Source: Phoenix dactylifera
Lineage: Eukaryota > Streptophyta > Magnoliopsida > Arecales > Arecaceae
Direction of reading: 5' to 3'
Length of the DNA: 64,000 bases
NCBI RefSeq assembly: GCF_009389715.1
Contig: NC_052396.1
Location: forward strand, 16,802,170 to 16,866,169
Under the pieces are notes generated by a model. That model saw nothing but the letters and a program-made list of their open reading frames with translations, ran no database searches and had not been told where the DNA came from. The first letter of the stretch is position 1; the number at the start of each line of letters is the position of its first letter. This document shows positions 1-13,244 of the stretch, in pieces. The translations under genes and the position numbers were made by a program.

Positions 1-3000
1 TTTCAGGATTGGCTTCGATTCCTCGCTGTGTAATGATGAAGCCAAGAAATTTGCCCGAGGTAACTCCGAATGCACATTTGGCTGGGTTGAGCTTCATTCG
101 GTACCTTCAGAGTGTGGAGAATGCTTCATCAAGGTCGGTCACATGGTCTTGCGCCACCTTGCTTTTCACCAGCATGTCATCAACATAGACCTCCATGTTT
201 CGGCCTATTTGGTCTTTGAAGATCCGGCTAACCAGCCTCTGATAAGTTGCTCCGGCATTCTTTAAGCCGAATGGCATTACTTTGTAGCAATAGGTACCCC
301 CGTCGGTGATGAAGGCCGTCTTTTCTTCATCTTCTGGCGCCATACGGATCTAGTTGTATTCGGAGAAGGCGTCCATGAATGCCAACAGCTCATGTCCAGA
401 GGTGGAGTCCACGAGCTGGTCGATGCTGGGGAGTGGGAAGCTGTCCTTTGGGCAGGCTTTATTCAAGTCGGTGTAGTCCACGCACATACGCCATTTTCGA
501 CTAGCCATTTTGATGAGGACCACATTGGCAAGCCACTCTGGGTAGGATATCACCCGAATGAAGCCAGCCTTGAGAAGTTTATCAACCTCCTCGGCTGCTG
601 CTCGTTGTCGTTCAGGAGCGGCACCTCGCTTCTTTTGTCGCACGGGCTTGCAGGTTGGCTTTACTTGGAGCCGGTGGATCATGATCTCTGGATCTATTTC
701 CGGCATATCCGCGGGCGACCATGCGAAGACATCCATGTTGTTCCGCAAGAAGTTGACGAGGCGATCCCTTTCGCAATTATTGAGGCCGGAGCCGACCTGC
801 ATGATTAGCTCGGAAAAATTTTCGCGCAAAGGAACTTGGATTAGTAGCTCACCGGGCTCTACCCGATTCTTCTGAGGGCCGATCCGTGCCTCAAGGGTTT
901 TAGCTGAAGGCTGGTCGGTTGCTGGGGCCGGGACCTCGGCCGGTCGCTTCGCCTCATGGGTCGCCATGTAGCATCGTCTCGCTACCGCCTGGTCCCCATG
1001 AACTTCGCCAACTCCTTGGCTGGTGGGGAATCGCATGAGCAGGTGGCGAGTTGAGATCACTGCTCGAAGGGCATTGAGACCTGGTCTTCCAAAGATGGCA
1101 TTATAAGCTGAGGGCAGGCGTATCACAAGAAAGGTCATTCTCACGGTGCTTTTCCGGGGGGCGAGCCCGACCGTGACCAGGAGGTCGACCTCGCCCTCTA
1201 CTGGGACCGAATCCCCAATAAATCCGACCAACGGAGCATTCATCCTCCGTAGTTGCTTTTCTGGCATCCCCATTTTACAATAGGCATCAAAATACAAAAC
1301 GTTCGCCGAGCTTCCATTATCAATTAAGATGCGTTTTACATCGAATCTATTCATAACCATAGAGATGACCACAGCATCATCGTGGGGGGTTTCGAGTCCC
1401 TCTAAGTCATCATCGAAGAACGAAATGGCTTCCGAGGCACGCAGGCGCTTTGAGGAGGTTCCTTCCCCTGAAGTTTCTCCAACCGAGGCCCCGCCTCGGA
1501 TGGTATTGATGGTGCCGGCGATGGGCCTGTTGGCGTTCGAATCTTCAGGCTGTGCGGCTCTCTCCGCCGGCCTCTTTTCTTCACGCTGGCCTAGCACAAA
1601 TCGATCGAGCACCCCTCTTTCGATCTTGTTCCGGAGCTGGAAGCAGTCCTCCGTATCATGGCCATGATCCCGATGGAAACGGCAGTACTTTCGGGGATCA
1701 CGCCAGGCTCCGGGATCTCGTCTTGGAGGCGGGGGCCGGAAATAATCCCGACCCTCAATCTCCATGAGAATTTCGGCCCGAGGAGTAGTAAGGGGAGTGT
1801 AGTTTTCATACCTCCGTTCGGGTGCACGAGCCCATGGTGGAAACCTCGGGCGGAGTGGTGACCTCTGCTGAGGCGGTCCCTATAATCGGGGTGGACTCTT
1901 CAGACGGGGTGGATTCTTGGCTCGGCGCGGGGACGGGCTTCTGGGCTGGCCACGCTCCTCGCGGCGTCTTTTCTATTTCTTGGAAGTCTGCTCGGCCCCG
2001 CTCCGCCTAACGGCCACGGCTTCCTCGGCCTTCGCGTACTTTCGCGCCCAAACAAGCATTTCAGTAAGGTCAGTAGGGAAATTCTTCTCGATGGAGAAGA
2101 CGAACCTATAAGATCGGGCTCCAGTCTTTAGTGCCGACATGGCAATTGACTGGTCAAGCTCTCGGACTTCCCATGTCGCGACGGTGAATCGGTCCAGGTA
2201 CTCTCTGAGGGACTCTTCCTCCTTTTGTTTTATATCAAGGAGGGAGTCCGATGTTCGCCGCTGGGGCTGGCTGGCAACAAAGTTGCTGGCAAACTGCCTG
2301 CCGAGCTGCTCGAAGGAGGAAACAGTACTCGGCTTCAGCCCGGTAAACCAAAGCCGGGCTGGTCCTCGGAGCGTTGCTGGAAAAGCTTTGCACAACATGG
2401 CCTCCGAGGCTCCCTGTAGGGCCATTAAGGCCCGATAACTTTTCAGGTGGTCAAGGGGGTCGGTCCTGCCGTTGTAAGGCTCCACTTGGGGCATCTTGAA
2501 CCGTAGCGGGACTGGCTCGTCTTCAATCTGCTGGGAGAAGGGGGACTTCGTGGTGAACTCGAAGTCACTGTCACGTCCCGATTTTCTTCCGCGGAGTGCC
2601 TGAATCTGGCGCTCCAGCTTCTCGACCTTCTTGTCGAGCTCATCATTCTGGGGAATCGCTGCAGCGGTCCACTCCGGTGCAGGTTGCCCCGGAACTGACT
2701 CAGCCTCCGAGGATTGTGGCCAACCACCAGGGCCTCTAACTGGATGTTCTCTCCAAGGGGAGGCCTGGACTTAAGAGTCTTGACCTCGAAGGGGGAGTCC
2801 GTTTGTAGGAGGCACCAGCTGAACTGGGGCCGGAGGGAGCGGTGCCGTCGGGATGCCCCTGGGTTGCAAGCCTTGGACAGCGATGGCCAAGGCCTGCACC
2901 TGTTGCACCAGGGCATCGAACTGCTCCGGCCGAACTTGAGGAGCTGACTCGGCCGGAGGCGGCGAGTTCTGGACAGAGTGTCCAGGACTGGGTGGAGGAC

Positions 3001-3990
3001 GTCGAGAGGCATTGGAAGCCCCCTTACTTCTCAGTTTCATGGCCGCAACTCGGGCCCTTCCTCTAGCGCTAACTGTTGCTGGAAATTGGACCCGGGTGCG
3101 ACCGCGAGCCGAGAGGGGAGGGGAGCTCCGCTGCTGGAACAGTAGGTGGCGGCGCGTCGGCTGGTGGCGTCCTCCTGGAGGATCCTGCAAAAGAGCCGGT
3201 GGCCGGGATCTCCGGCGCCGGCCCTCCGATGCTTAAGTCAGAGGAGGGCTTAGTGTATGAGTGGAGTAAAAGAGGAGCATGTTTATGTGTGTGTTCGTCC
3301 CCTTTTCTTTCCCCCCAGGTTTCCTTTTATAGAAGGATATTATGTTACCTGAGAGGTGACGGGGTAGATTGTCTCTTTGTGATAATTGGGTACGATCATG
3401 CTCATTAATGGCGTTGTGGAGAATAAGACCGGATCAGACCGGAGTCAGCGAACTGTCATGGTTGACCGGACCTATTGGAGTGGTTGAACCGCCGGCCGTG
3501 GTGGGCCTGGGGTTCGTGGATGGCAAGTGCATTGATTGCTGAGTGAACCGGTGATCAGGGGGAGCCATACGCTTTGAAGGTCCAGTGATCCGGAGATCGT
3601 CTTGAGCCGTGTTCATTTAATGGTTGAGTGCATTGGAGGTCCGCAGGGGTCACACGCATTAATGGTAGGACGTGCCGAAGGCCTGCGGAGATCACGTGCC
3701 TTAATGGCTTGATGACAAAAACAGAGTACGATGGGGTCAGGTATTTAGTTGTTAGATTCTCTAAGGGATTAGGCTGAGGTTGGATATTTGGACAAGGCAT
3801 GGGCTCGGCACCTGGTCGGGCGCCGAGCCGAGCTAGTTGCTCGGCGGGGTGCCTCCAGTTTGAGTGTTGAGGTCGGGAGCCCTTCTGGTCGAGCGCCTCT
3901 GGTCGGCGCTCCCTGGCCGAGCGCCTTTCTGGTCGGCGCTCCCTGGCCGAGCACCTTTGAACTGGCATGACTTGGGTTTTCCCCCCAACA
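1..3990 (-). mobile_element. Ty3/gypsy LTR retrotransposon fossil, 5' half
   Basis: This is a fossil element on the minus strand, cut by the left window edge. From right to left it holds a long terminal repeat, a gag region (about 1970-2500 looks like a retrotransposon gag core), a zinc-knuckle-like C/H cluster near 1680, an aspartic-protease segment around the residues IDNGSSANVLYFDA (about 1270-1340), and the start of reverse transcriptase with VDYTDLNKACPKDSFPLP and VYVDDM motifs. That part order identifies Ty3/gypsy. It looks broken, with at least a couple of breaks. Integrase, RNase H and the second repeat would lie beyond position 1, so neither completeness nor age can be judged here. 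Confidence 0.85.
3190..3990 (-). repeat. 5' LTR of the gypsy fossil (inner edge approximate)
   Basis: The outer edge is placed at 3990 because the minus strand begins TGTTGGGGGG there, a typical LTR start. The stretch 3240-3990 has no coding frame. It contains a roughly 32-bp direct repeat with the core ggtcggcgctccctggccga at about 3898-3955. The inner edge is an estimate, set by where the gag leader begins. The partner repeat lies outside the window. Confidence 0.5.
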
Positions 3991-4306
3991 GATCATTTAC
4001 GGTTGATTCTTACTACAAATTCATCAGCAATGGAGAATTGCTTTGCTCGTTCTATCAGGTCATTTGGACAGCGGCTGTCGAAAAGATCCAGGTTTAATTT
4101 CATGTGGCTTGCCTTGAAGAATTGGCTTCACACGGAGGAGGAAGTGCTTGCTAAGAAAGGTTGGGCAGCGAGAAGGAGCTTGCCCGCTATGCGGTATAGC
4201 AACCTTGAGACCGTTTCTCACCTTTTCCGCAGGATCTGAACCACCATCAAAACTTGCCTCTACATAAGAGGATGGGGCCAACCAACATGCATACCTTATG
4301 GACTAT
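3991..4306. other. Unassigned spacer
   Basis: I see no supported gene or repeat here. Short open frames exist on both strands without recognisable motifs. It separates the gypsy LTR edge from the start of the duplicated unit. Confidence 0.4.
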
Positions 4307-7300
4307 CTTTAATAACTGATTTGGTTTACTTAAACCCGGACCTAAGTAGGCTAAAAGTTCTGTTTGTTGGACCTAATTCCATGGGTGCTGGGGGTTTGTT
4401 ATTTGCAACCAAATCGAGCATCGATCGATTCCTATCTTCACTAACTTTGTTTCTATAGCTGAATTAATAGTTACTTGGAATGGGCTGATAATTTGTTTTA
4501 GAATGATAAAATCTTCCTTCCCAGGAGCTGGCTGTGAGAAACATCAAGCTGCTCTATTCTACTTTATCCAAGATCTCTTGAATTTCTTCAAAAACTAATC
4601 GGTTTGGCCGATATTGCAAGCGCCCACCCCCCGTCTCCCTTTCCTACCTCTCACCCTTCGTTAGTTTGACGGTCTCTTCTCAAAAGCAGGTTCCCAGCAG
4701 TAGGCCAACCTGCAGTTTCAAATTAAATTTTCAATTTTAGAATTTGAATAATGCTTGATGATTGTATAGGGGCATTTTAAATTTCAGATTTTTATTGGAT
4801 ATGTTTGTACGGAGTTTCAGGATATTTTCTAACTTCTTTGTTTTTCATGTTGTACTCCTCGTCTTTCTCGATCGTAATCTTCCTTCTTATCTTTAATAAA
4901 GTTCAGGTGGGGCTCTCCCTTCCTTTCTCTCTAAAATTAAAAGAAATAGTTATATAAGTGGCCTGCATAAAGTTATCATTGTATTCTAAAGAATATGCAG
5001 TAAAATATATTCTACGTTTGGAGTTTCCATCTTTCCTTTCAAAAAAGCAAAAGAGACGACATATACCATTTGTAATTTTTAGTGACGGCATAATACGAAA
5101 AGAATAAATAAGAAGAACAAAGGTGCCTCACATTGATGAGATGCCAATCGAGAGCATGGAGGCTCTTTTATTCTATATATGTTATAAAAAATACATTAGA
5201 GCGACATCCTCAAAAGAAGGTACAATTGACAGTAGAGTAGCCCATCTGCAATTTCTTAAAACCAATGATATGTTCTACCGTTATTTCTAATATCCAGCAA
5301 CGATGACTTGGTGAGTCATCGCTTTGGTGTCAAAACATACATCTTGCAAGCATGAGCGTCCACTGCAGCCATAATGTTCCTTCGGATGGACGATATAATT
5401 GAATGCTGCAAAAAAAAAAAAAAAAGGAATCATTCACGCACTATAAGAGCATAAACATTATGATGGAACGCTAAAATATATCTTAAATCTACCAAGCAAT
5501 TAATTTCAAACATCGATATCAAGTCGGGTCGGTTGCCATTTTTATTACTAATTTTTGTCACCAAATTTATAGTGCCAAATACTTCCACTTCCGCCTTTTG
5601 GTGGTAATTTTATTAACAATAATTTATAATATTTTTATAACAAAAAATTACTATCATGAATACCATAATTTTTAATGACAATATATTTTCTTATTATGGA
5701 TTAATTAGTATTTTTGATGATGATATTAGAATCATTCCCAAATATATATTTGTGGATACAAGAAAATAAAATAATACTAGCAATTTTGTGATAAATTAAT
5801 TTTGTCACCAATATTTTTTATATTTGGCAACAAAATTATATTTTGTCATAGACGGATCACTATTTTTTTGTTGAGGATAATATTTCATCGCCAAAGATTT
5901 ATTTATTGGTGATGTGTATAATTTTGTTGCATAGTGTAGGCTATCTAGTGACGAAATAGTACTTCATCATGCATTCTTCAGTATATAAATTTACAATAAA
6001 AATTATTTTTGTTGCTAATTATCTATTAACAACGATAATATTTCATAGTTAAACATACCTTTACCAATAACATATATATATTTATCACAGAATACTAACT
6101 ATTAAATAACAAATTAGATTTTATCATCTATACATTATTGTATAACTTTTATGATGAAATAATTTATATTACAAATTATTTATATAATTTAGTAATGATA
6201 GTTCTTCATCGTTAAATATATATTTATTAGCAACATATAAAGTTTTGTTGCAGAATGTTGGCCATATAGCGATGAAATGAAAGTCATCATTTGTATATCG
6301 TTGTATAACTATAGTTTGCAACAAAAAGAATAATAAAATATCTATTTTAATGAACTTTAGAAAAAAAATACAATTATCTAACTATATTAAAATTATTTTA
6401 AAATTTTAAAAATATTTTAAGAATATTATAAAGAATAAAATAAAGTTATTTAACTTCTATTTTTTGTTAAAAAGAAAAGGATTGAATTTTATAAAAATAA
6501 TTAATTATTAAAGTATGAAATACCATAATGCATTTGAAATAATTATATTTTATACTGCGAGTAAGTTTTCAATACGTACAATAAATCGTAATTTTTTATC
6601 ATGATAATATTCCATCCCTAATATTTGATTTTGAGTAACGAGATAGTATCATCACTAATAGCCATTTGTTTGTGACGAAGAAATTTTCATTACCAAAATA
6701 TTTTATGATGAAAATGATTTCATTATAAAAATATTACTTCTATAGCAAAAAATAATACACGTGGTTCTTAGATCCTACTTTTCGCGACAAAATAGGTGTT
6801 TAGGGAAACATCATTTGCTTATTTTTAGTGATGAATTATTTTGTCACGAATTATATATGTGTTAATAACAACGTTTATTTCGTCACAAAATATTCAAATA
6901 TTTTGTGACAAATTAGTATTTTTCATGGTAGATAAATTTTAGCAACGGAGCATTGGCCATGAATATGGTGACAAAAGTTTTCCTGTCACCGAAGAAATTT
7001 ATTTTTTAGGTATAAATAATTCTTTTATAGCTAAACATATAAATTTTTATAATGAAATAAGCTTATTATAGCTTAGTTTAGCAATAGTAGCATTGCCGGC
7101 TAACAGGTTGATGATTATTAGCATAAATTATTTTTCATAATATAACATACTATTAAATTATTTAATGTAACATATTAATGTATTATGATATAATGTAATA
7201 TAATATTATATTTATACTATAATACAATAATAAAAATATAAAATAATAATGGAAAATAATAATATCTTTTCTTGCATGGAAGTGAGTCTGATCTATGGCT

Positions 7301-7905
7301 AGGGTTCTTTGTTAGGGCTCTAACAGATTTTTAGGTTTATAAAAGGATAAAATATATAATTGTTATATTTTATTATCAGTATTTTGGTTAAAAAAAAAGC
7401 TTTCCGATAAAGCTTAAAATAGTTTTTTCGAAAAGCTTTATTAGAAATTTTTTCAAAAAGTTATTTTTAGTTTTTCATAAAAAAATTTAAATAACTTTTC
7501 AAAATTTTTATTAAATATTTCTTTATTTAAAAATATTTTAAAAAAATCAGAAGGTGCTTTTTGGCCGATAAAAGGGCTAGGCGAAGTAAGGATGAGCATG
7601 CAAATGTTGCGGGCATGCATGTAGGCACTTTAACTGCAGCGCCGCGCCACGTATCACGTATGGCTACCAACCCGCCATGGGTCCCACCCACGTGCCCTCG
7701 TTACTAATGAGCTTTAATTTTTTTTTTTTTTTTTTCAAATAGATGCTATCGGTAGCACGTGGCTTCTTGGACCCAAGAGACGATAGCAGCGTGCAGCATG
7801 GGAATCCGAGACCAGGGGAGTCGTGCAGGAACGAGCAAGTCTTCGTCGTTGTGCAATACTTAAAGGCCGTCTACATTTCGCCACCAACCACAAGATGTCA
7901 AGGAG
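4307..7905. repeat. Segmental duplication, left copy, non-coding part
   Basis: No gene is seen. Blocks of this stretch recur further right: 4307-4620 matches 20625-20934 plus 27071-27105; 4680-5510 matches 27107-27912; 6800-7170 matches 28880-29195; and 7590-7890 matches 29695-29990. By eye identity is about 97% in the first 800 bp and falls to roughly 80% near 7.7 kb. At about 4580 this copy holds the uninterrupted target site of the LINE at 20935-27070. The unmatched middle (5511-6800) is AT-rich. Confidence 0.8.
5520..7170. repeat. AT-rich tract with degenerate GTGACGAAAT / ATTTCGTCAC motifs
   Basis: Imperfect copies of short motifs such as gtgacgaaat, cgtcaccaaa and ttcatcgcta occur on both strands, many times and irregularly spaced, in otherwise featureless AT-rich DNA. 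There is no coding frame above background. Such arrays resemble decayed terminal repeats of plant DNA transposons, but I found no defined ends or target duplication, so the origin is open. Confidence 0.45.
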
Positions 7906-7910
7906 CAGAC

Positions 7911-7911
<1 letters not shown>

Positions 7912-7942
<31 letters not shown>

Positions 7943-7943
7943 T
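7912..7943 (+). repeat. (CTT)n microsatellite
   Basis: This is an uninterrupted run of ctt units directly left of the 3' end of the minus-strand LINE. Read on the minus strand it is (GAA)n, so it may be the simple-repeat tail of that LINE rather than an unrelated microsatellite. Confidence 0.85.
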
Positions 7944-8014
7944 TCTTCACTAATACGGATGGATCATACCTGATAGGACCGAATACACCCAATAAAATTA
8001 AAAAATATGATATC

Positions 8015-11000
8015 TCAGAGTGCCAAGGGTAACTCCCAATCGCCAATCCACAAGGTGCCTCCGGAGTGACAAGCTACATACGCAGCTACCCAATCCGCAG
8101 CACCATTACCTTCACGATAAATATGCTTGACCTGAAAGGCCCATTCATCCCTCGCCATAGCCCAAATATCACGGAGCAAGGGATGGTCACAACCGCCATG
8201 CCTTGGACCCTCTGGATCCAACTGACAACGGTGTCTGAGTCACCCTCCAGGATAATGGACCTAGCCCGTAAGACGCACCGAGCATGGCAAAGGCCCGCCC
8301 AGGCTGCTGTCAGCTCCGCACTCGGAATCGAAGTGTCAAATAACTGACTGCCACCGGCAGCCACAACCCTGGCACACAGGTCCCGAATAACAAAACCTGC
8401 GCCTCCCCGCATACCACCATCCAAAACAGACCCATCAAAGTTGACCTTGAGGAAACTCTCGACAACAAATCGCGGCGACATACGTCGTTCGCCGAAGGTG
8501 CGAGCATTCCTGGCCAACCAGATCTGGTAGAAAATGCAGGTAGCTCGGACAACCTCCTGACGAAGCACCAGGGACTCCGATCCCTGACGCATGGCTTGTA
8601 AGAACAGGTCCCTACATCGCTATACCACCTGTGGGACCCCTGCCAGCCGCAAAGTGCTCCTAGCCCATGTGCACCGAAACAAGGCATGGTCCACCGTCTC
8701 GGCCACACCACAAGCCCCACACACCAATGGGATCCTCACACCTCGACCTGCGAGTACAGCTCTCGTAGGGAGACGGTCCCATGCCACCTTCCAGAGGAAC
8801 AATGCAACCCTCGGGTGGAGCCCCAATCGCCAGATCCAGGCAAAATTCGAGCCAGGCTCGTACTCCCGCCGAAGGATATGGGAGAGATCACCCATCCTGA
8901 CCCTGGATCTGGTCGAGGAACCCCACACACGTACATCTAGTCCGCCACTCTGTGGTAACGGTAGTGAGCGGACCCGCTCCGCCAAATGCTGCCGGAACAA
9001 ACGGGCCAACTGAATCTCATCCCAGCCAGCCACCCCGAGGGTCATGAGATCACAGACCTGTAGACCCTCCCCAGCCTCGACACTAACCATAGTCGGCCAA
9101 AGCCGCAGAGGGAGGCCGTCGACCCATGGGTCTCCAGCTACATCGATGCTACGTCCGTCGCCTATCAGCCATCGGGTGTGACTCGACACCAAAAGTGAAG
9201 AAATTCTCTTCATCACGAGATCCAGTCTTCAAGCCAGCAACCAGAGCAGGAGTCATCTTCTTATCAGAGCGCAAACTAGCCACGGAGCTAGTCAAAAAAA
9301 AAGGGATCAGAGTCAATTGCGGTGATTTGATCATAGGTGAAATCCAATCCCTTCGCCTCTCGGAAGCGAGAAAGGGAGCAGCAAGCGTAGGCTTCGACAG
9401 TGCGTTTTGGGGCGCTAGTACTTAGTTGCTTTGGCGCGCCCCCTTTTTTTTTCAGATGTCCACCCCAAACCGAAGGGGCGGAGGGCGCACAACCCCTTCT
9501 CCGCTCCTTTCCTGAGCGTTTCACACTAAGCTCTTCGATTCTGCCCTGCGCCTCTCTGGGCTTCGCTATCTCACGCCATAAAAAGGAGCATCTCCGCCCT
9601 CCTCGGGCGCAGCCCTCCGGGCCTGCCCCCCCATAGCGGATAGCCATAATCCGGCTCCAGAGCCCCTGCGGCTCCAAGATGAAACAGGAAGCATGCTGGG
9701 CAAGAAGCAGCTCTCGTCTCTCTAGGAGAGACACCACCCCTAGACCACCCTCCCTGAGGGGGAGGCAGATACGCTCCCATGCCACCATGTGCACCCCACG
9801 ACTCCCTCCATGTGAGCCCCATAAGAAGCCCCGAAGAAGTCGCTCAATCTTCAATAAAACAGACCTTGGCACCACCGTATTTGTCATAAGATAGATGGGC
9901 ATGGAGCCCAGTACAGATCGAATCAGCGTGACTCTGCCCATCATAGACAGGGACGCTGCCCGCCAGCCCTCTAGTCTGCTCTGAACCCGCTGCACCAGCC
10001 CGATGCACTCGGAAACTCGCAATCTCCTACCCTAGATCGGAACACCCAGATAGGTCCAGGTTCCGTCCTGCTCGGGCATCTCTAGAATCCTCCGAATCCC
10101 CCGTCGAACCTCGAGTGACGTGCTAGGGCTGAAGGCGATGCAGGATTTCTAGTCATTCACTCTCTGACTGGATACAGTGCAATAGGCAGCCAAAACCCTC
10201 CTGATAGCCTGAGCGTCCGCTACGCGAGCCCGAGTCAGGAGGAGGCAGTCATCGGCAAAAAGTAAATGTGATATTGGCTGGGCCCCTGGAGCTGGGACAT
10301 AGGCCCCTAGCTCTCCGGCGGCGCACGCAGCCCACAATGCCCGAGACAAGACATCAGAGCAAATGATAAACAAATACGGAGATAACGGGCATCCCTGCCG
10401 AAGCCCCATAGTAGAACTGAAGAAAGGAGATGGAGAGCCGTTGACCAAGATAGAGAACCTCGGTCCCCGAACACACCCAATCCTGTCTCATGGAACCCCA
10501 GACTCACCAAAGCTAGCCTAAGAAAACTCCACCTAATTCTATCGTAAGCTCGTTCCATATCTAGCTTGACGGCCATCAAGCTCCGCCGTTGCGAGGCCTG
10601 TCGAAGATCCCACATCATCTCCTGGGCCACCATAACATTATCGGAAATACTCCGACCTCTCACAAAAGCACCCTGCTCCTGACAGATAATGCCAGAGAGG
10701 AGGGGCTTCATACGATCCATCAGTATTCTTACCACAACTTTGTATAAAGTATTGCACAAGCTGATCGGCCTAAAATGACTTGGCTCGGCCGCGTCCTGAC
10801 GCTTTGGTATAAGCGTGACAAATGTGGCCTTCCAGTCGTCAGGCATACCTGCCCGACTGAAAAAACACAAGACCGCTTCCACCACTGCAGTCCGAACGAT
10901 CTCCCAGTATCTCCGAAAAAAGAAAGGTGGGAAGCCATCTAGACCAGGGGCCCTATCCTCACCCAGTGCCCAGATAGCCTCACGCACCTCCCCCTCCGTC

Positions 11001-12316
11001 ACTGGACGAACCAACATAGCGTTCTCGGTCATATCAATTTGGGAAGCAGCCCTCGGGAGCTGGCCGGCAGGATCGGACTCACTATCCTCCATCCAACGAG
11101 AGCGAAAGAAATTAAGCAGGATATGGGTGATGGCCGAATCGCCCTCAACCCGGTGGCCCTGCTCATCCTGCAAGAATCGAACCACATTCCTCTGCCTCCT
11201 GATAACCGTAGAGCGGTGAAAGAAACTAGTGTTTCGGTCACCCTCTCTGACCCACTGAATTCTAGATTTTTGTCTCCAGAAGATCTCATGTTGCCGCAGG
11301 ATCGAGTGGTGAGTGGCGAGGAGTCCCCGAAGGCTGACCATATCGGCCTCGAGGAGCGCGCCCATCTGGTCTTCTCTTCTTTGGTGGTCGGCAATCGCGG
11401 CCTCCATATCCTCCAACTTCTTAAAGATATCGCCCACTACCTCACGGTTCTAACGTCGTAGCCGACGCTTAGTCAATTCTAATTTACGTGAAACCCTCTA
11501 CATGGGGTCACCACGAACCGGCAGACTCCAAGCTCCTCGGACAATGTCCCAGGATTGAGGGAGAGACAACCAAACCTTCTCGAAGCAGAAGGGGCGCTGG
11601 TGAGAAGAACCAGATACAGTCGAAATCAACAAAGGACAGTGGTCCGAAGCAATTCGGGGTAGTTGACTAACCCTGTAGGAAGGAAATCTGGTAAGCCAGT
11701 CAGTGGAAGCAATAGCCCTATCGAGCCGCTCCCATACCCTGGCTCGACCGGACTGGTTATTACACCAAGTAAATTGCGGGCCAGAGAAACATAGATCTAC
11801 TAGGCCGTTTCGCGAGAGGAAATCACGAAACTCCTTCCTATCCACAGTGTCAGTGAAAGCCCTACCTCCACGTTTCTCACTCCCCTCCAAGATGTAATTA
11901 AAATCACCCACTATCGCCGTTGGAAAACCCTGAGCGATTAAGTGGGTGAGCTCATCCCACAAGACCCTTCTGGTCCGATGGTCAGTGCTAGCATACACAC
12001 CGCTCAGAACCCATTGTGCGGCATTAGGTACCGAGATAATCATCAGGACCTGTTGGGAGCAGTTATGGAATACATCTATTGTAGCCCCACCCCGCTTGCA
12101 CAGAGCCACAATACCCCCGGACAACCCCTGGGACTCAACTACATATGACTCCCAGTCAACCTCAAACCGCCGTAATACACGACCCAGTCCTCTACTAGAT
12201 AGTCGTGTTTTATAGAGAAGGTAGATCTCTGGACTATGGATCTGAAACAACCGCCTAAAGGAAGATATGAAGGCCGGCTTAGCCGCCCCTCTACAATTCC
12301 ACGCAAGAATCCTCAT
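8015..12316 (-). pseudogene. LINE ORF2 (endonuclease-RT-RNase H), decayed
   Basis: It starts at ATG 12316 with MRILAWNCRGAAKP, the usual L1 endonuclease opening. The endonuclease part (12316-11498) shows GDFN and SDHCP motifs, but at the position where L1 enzymes carry the catalytic Glu (ETR/ETK) it reads YKTR. Reverse transcriptase follows (11437-10149) with RQGCPLSP and FADD motifs. Then come the zf-RVT region (about 9990-8620, HPRVALFLWKVAWDRLPTRAV) and an RNase H domain (8592-8015, NFDGS, AELTAAW, EGDSDT). The reading frame changes several times and an unrelated block of about 380 bp interrupts the zf-RVT region, so no full product can be made. Confidence 0.85.
9187..9568. other. Unidentified insertion inside LINE ORF2
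   Basis: Compared with the LINE at 20935-27070, coding similarity stops after SFLWREI near 9570 and resumes at RWLIGDGRS near 9180. The roughly 380 bp between have no LINE counterpart. The block is moderately GC-rich and holds a nine-T run flanked by gcgcgcccc. No terminal repeats or target duplication are apparent. Its texture reminded me of plant mitochondrial intergenic DNA (a NUMT), but that is only an impression. The edges are approximate. Confidence 0.45.
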
Positions 12317-13220
12317 GGGGAAAAATCCGAGAGGTCGGCCACAGGCGCATCCACCCTCTGGGCTGCAGGGTCCATCATCACCTCATGATAAGGGTCGTCC
12401 TGCTGACCCTCATCCATGCTAACCCCGGACATGACTCATAACACTGCCGCCTTCACCCGTTGAACAACCGTCGAATGATCAGCGGATCTGCTAACCGCCC
12501 CCTCAAGACTACTCGAGTCACCTACCCCAGGCTCCACGAATGCAGGCGTGTCCCGCCCTGCCAGAGGGTCCCTCGCAGGGCAGTCTCCGCAAACAGGGAG
12601 TACACTGGCCATAGTCGCGTCGCCCAAATCGGGCCCGCTCGCGACACCATCCCCCTGTCCCACATCCACCTCCAGAGGGCCCATAGTAATAGGAATCTCA
12701 GACGGCAGAACCACCCCCAAGGCCTGGGCCCTAAACTGGAACCCAGGCGCACTGGGCCCCACCTGCATAGCCAGCGGCTCAGGCCCTAAGGCAGGCCCAA
12801 CGGCAGGCCCCAAGTGGGCCATGAACAGTGGAAGGCCTTCCCTGAAGCCTCTGCGAGTGGCCCAGCCAAGTTGGGCCACGCGCTATCCATTGCGCGACGG
12901 GCCTGGGAACCCGTCGCGCGGTTCACCGTGTGAACCACGCGGGGCTCGCGTGCCCCGCGGTCTCCCTTGGGCCCCGCGCATCCCCTGCCGGGTAGACGGC
13001 CCACATCTAGTAGCGGCCCAGCATTTCTGGGCCGCTTCTTGGACTGGTCCTTGTGCTGGCCAACCAACCCAGCACTCGGCCCGGCCTGATCTAACTGGCC
13101 AGCCCGAATCCCACACGGCCCACTCCTACTCCCCTCTGTTGCCAAGTCAACACGTCCCACGATCGTGTCAACTCGGAAACCCCCTTCCTGCCCATCGGAA
13201 GCCAGAGCCCCTACCACCAT
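12313..13220 (-). pseudogene. LINE ORF1 C-terminal remnant
   Basis: This is a Pro/Gly-rich frame upstream of ORF2 that corresponds in position to the variable C-terminal half of LINE ORF1. The DUF4283 and CCHC portion is missing because the element is truncated. The frame has an in-frame stop at 12438-12436, then continues to a TGA at 12315-12313 that overlaps the ORF2 start codon as ATGA. The same stop/start overlap occurs in the second large LINE of this window. Confidence 0.6.
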
Positions 13221-13244
13221 CAGCGGGGAGTGGCGACGGACCTT

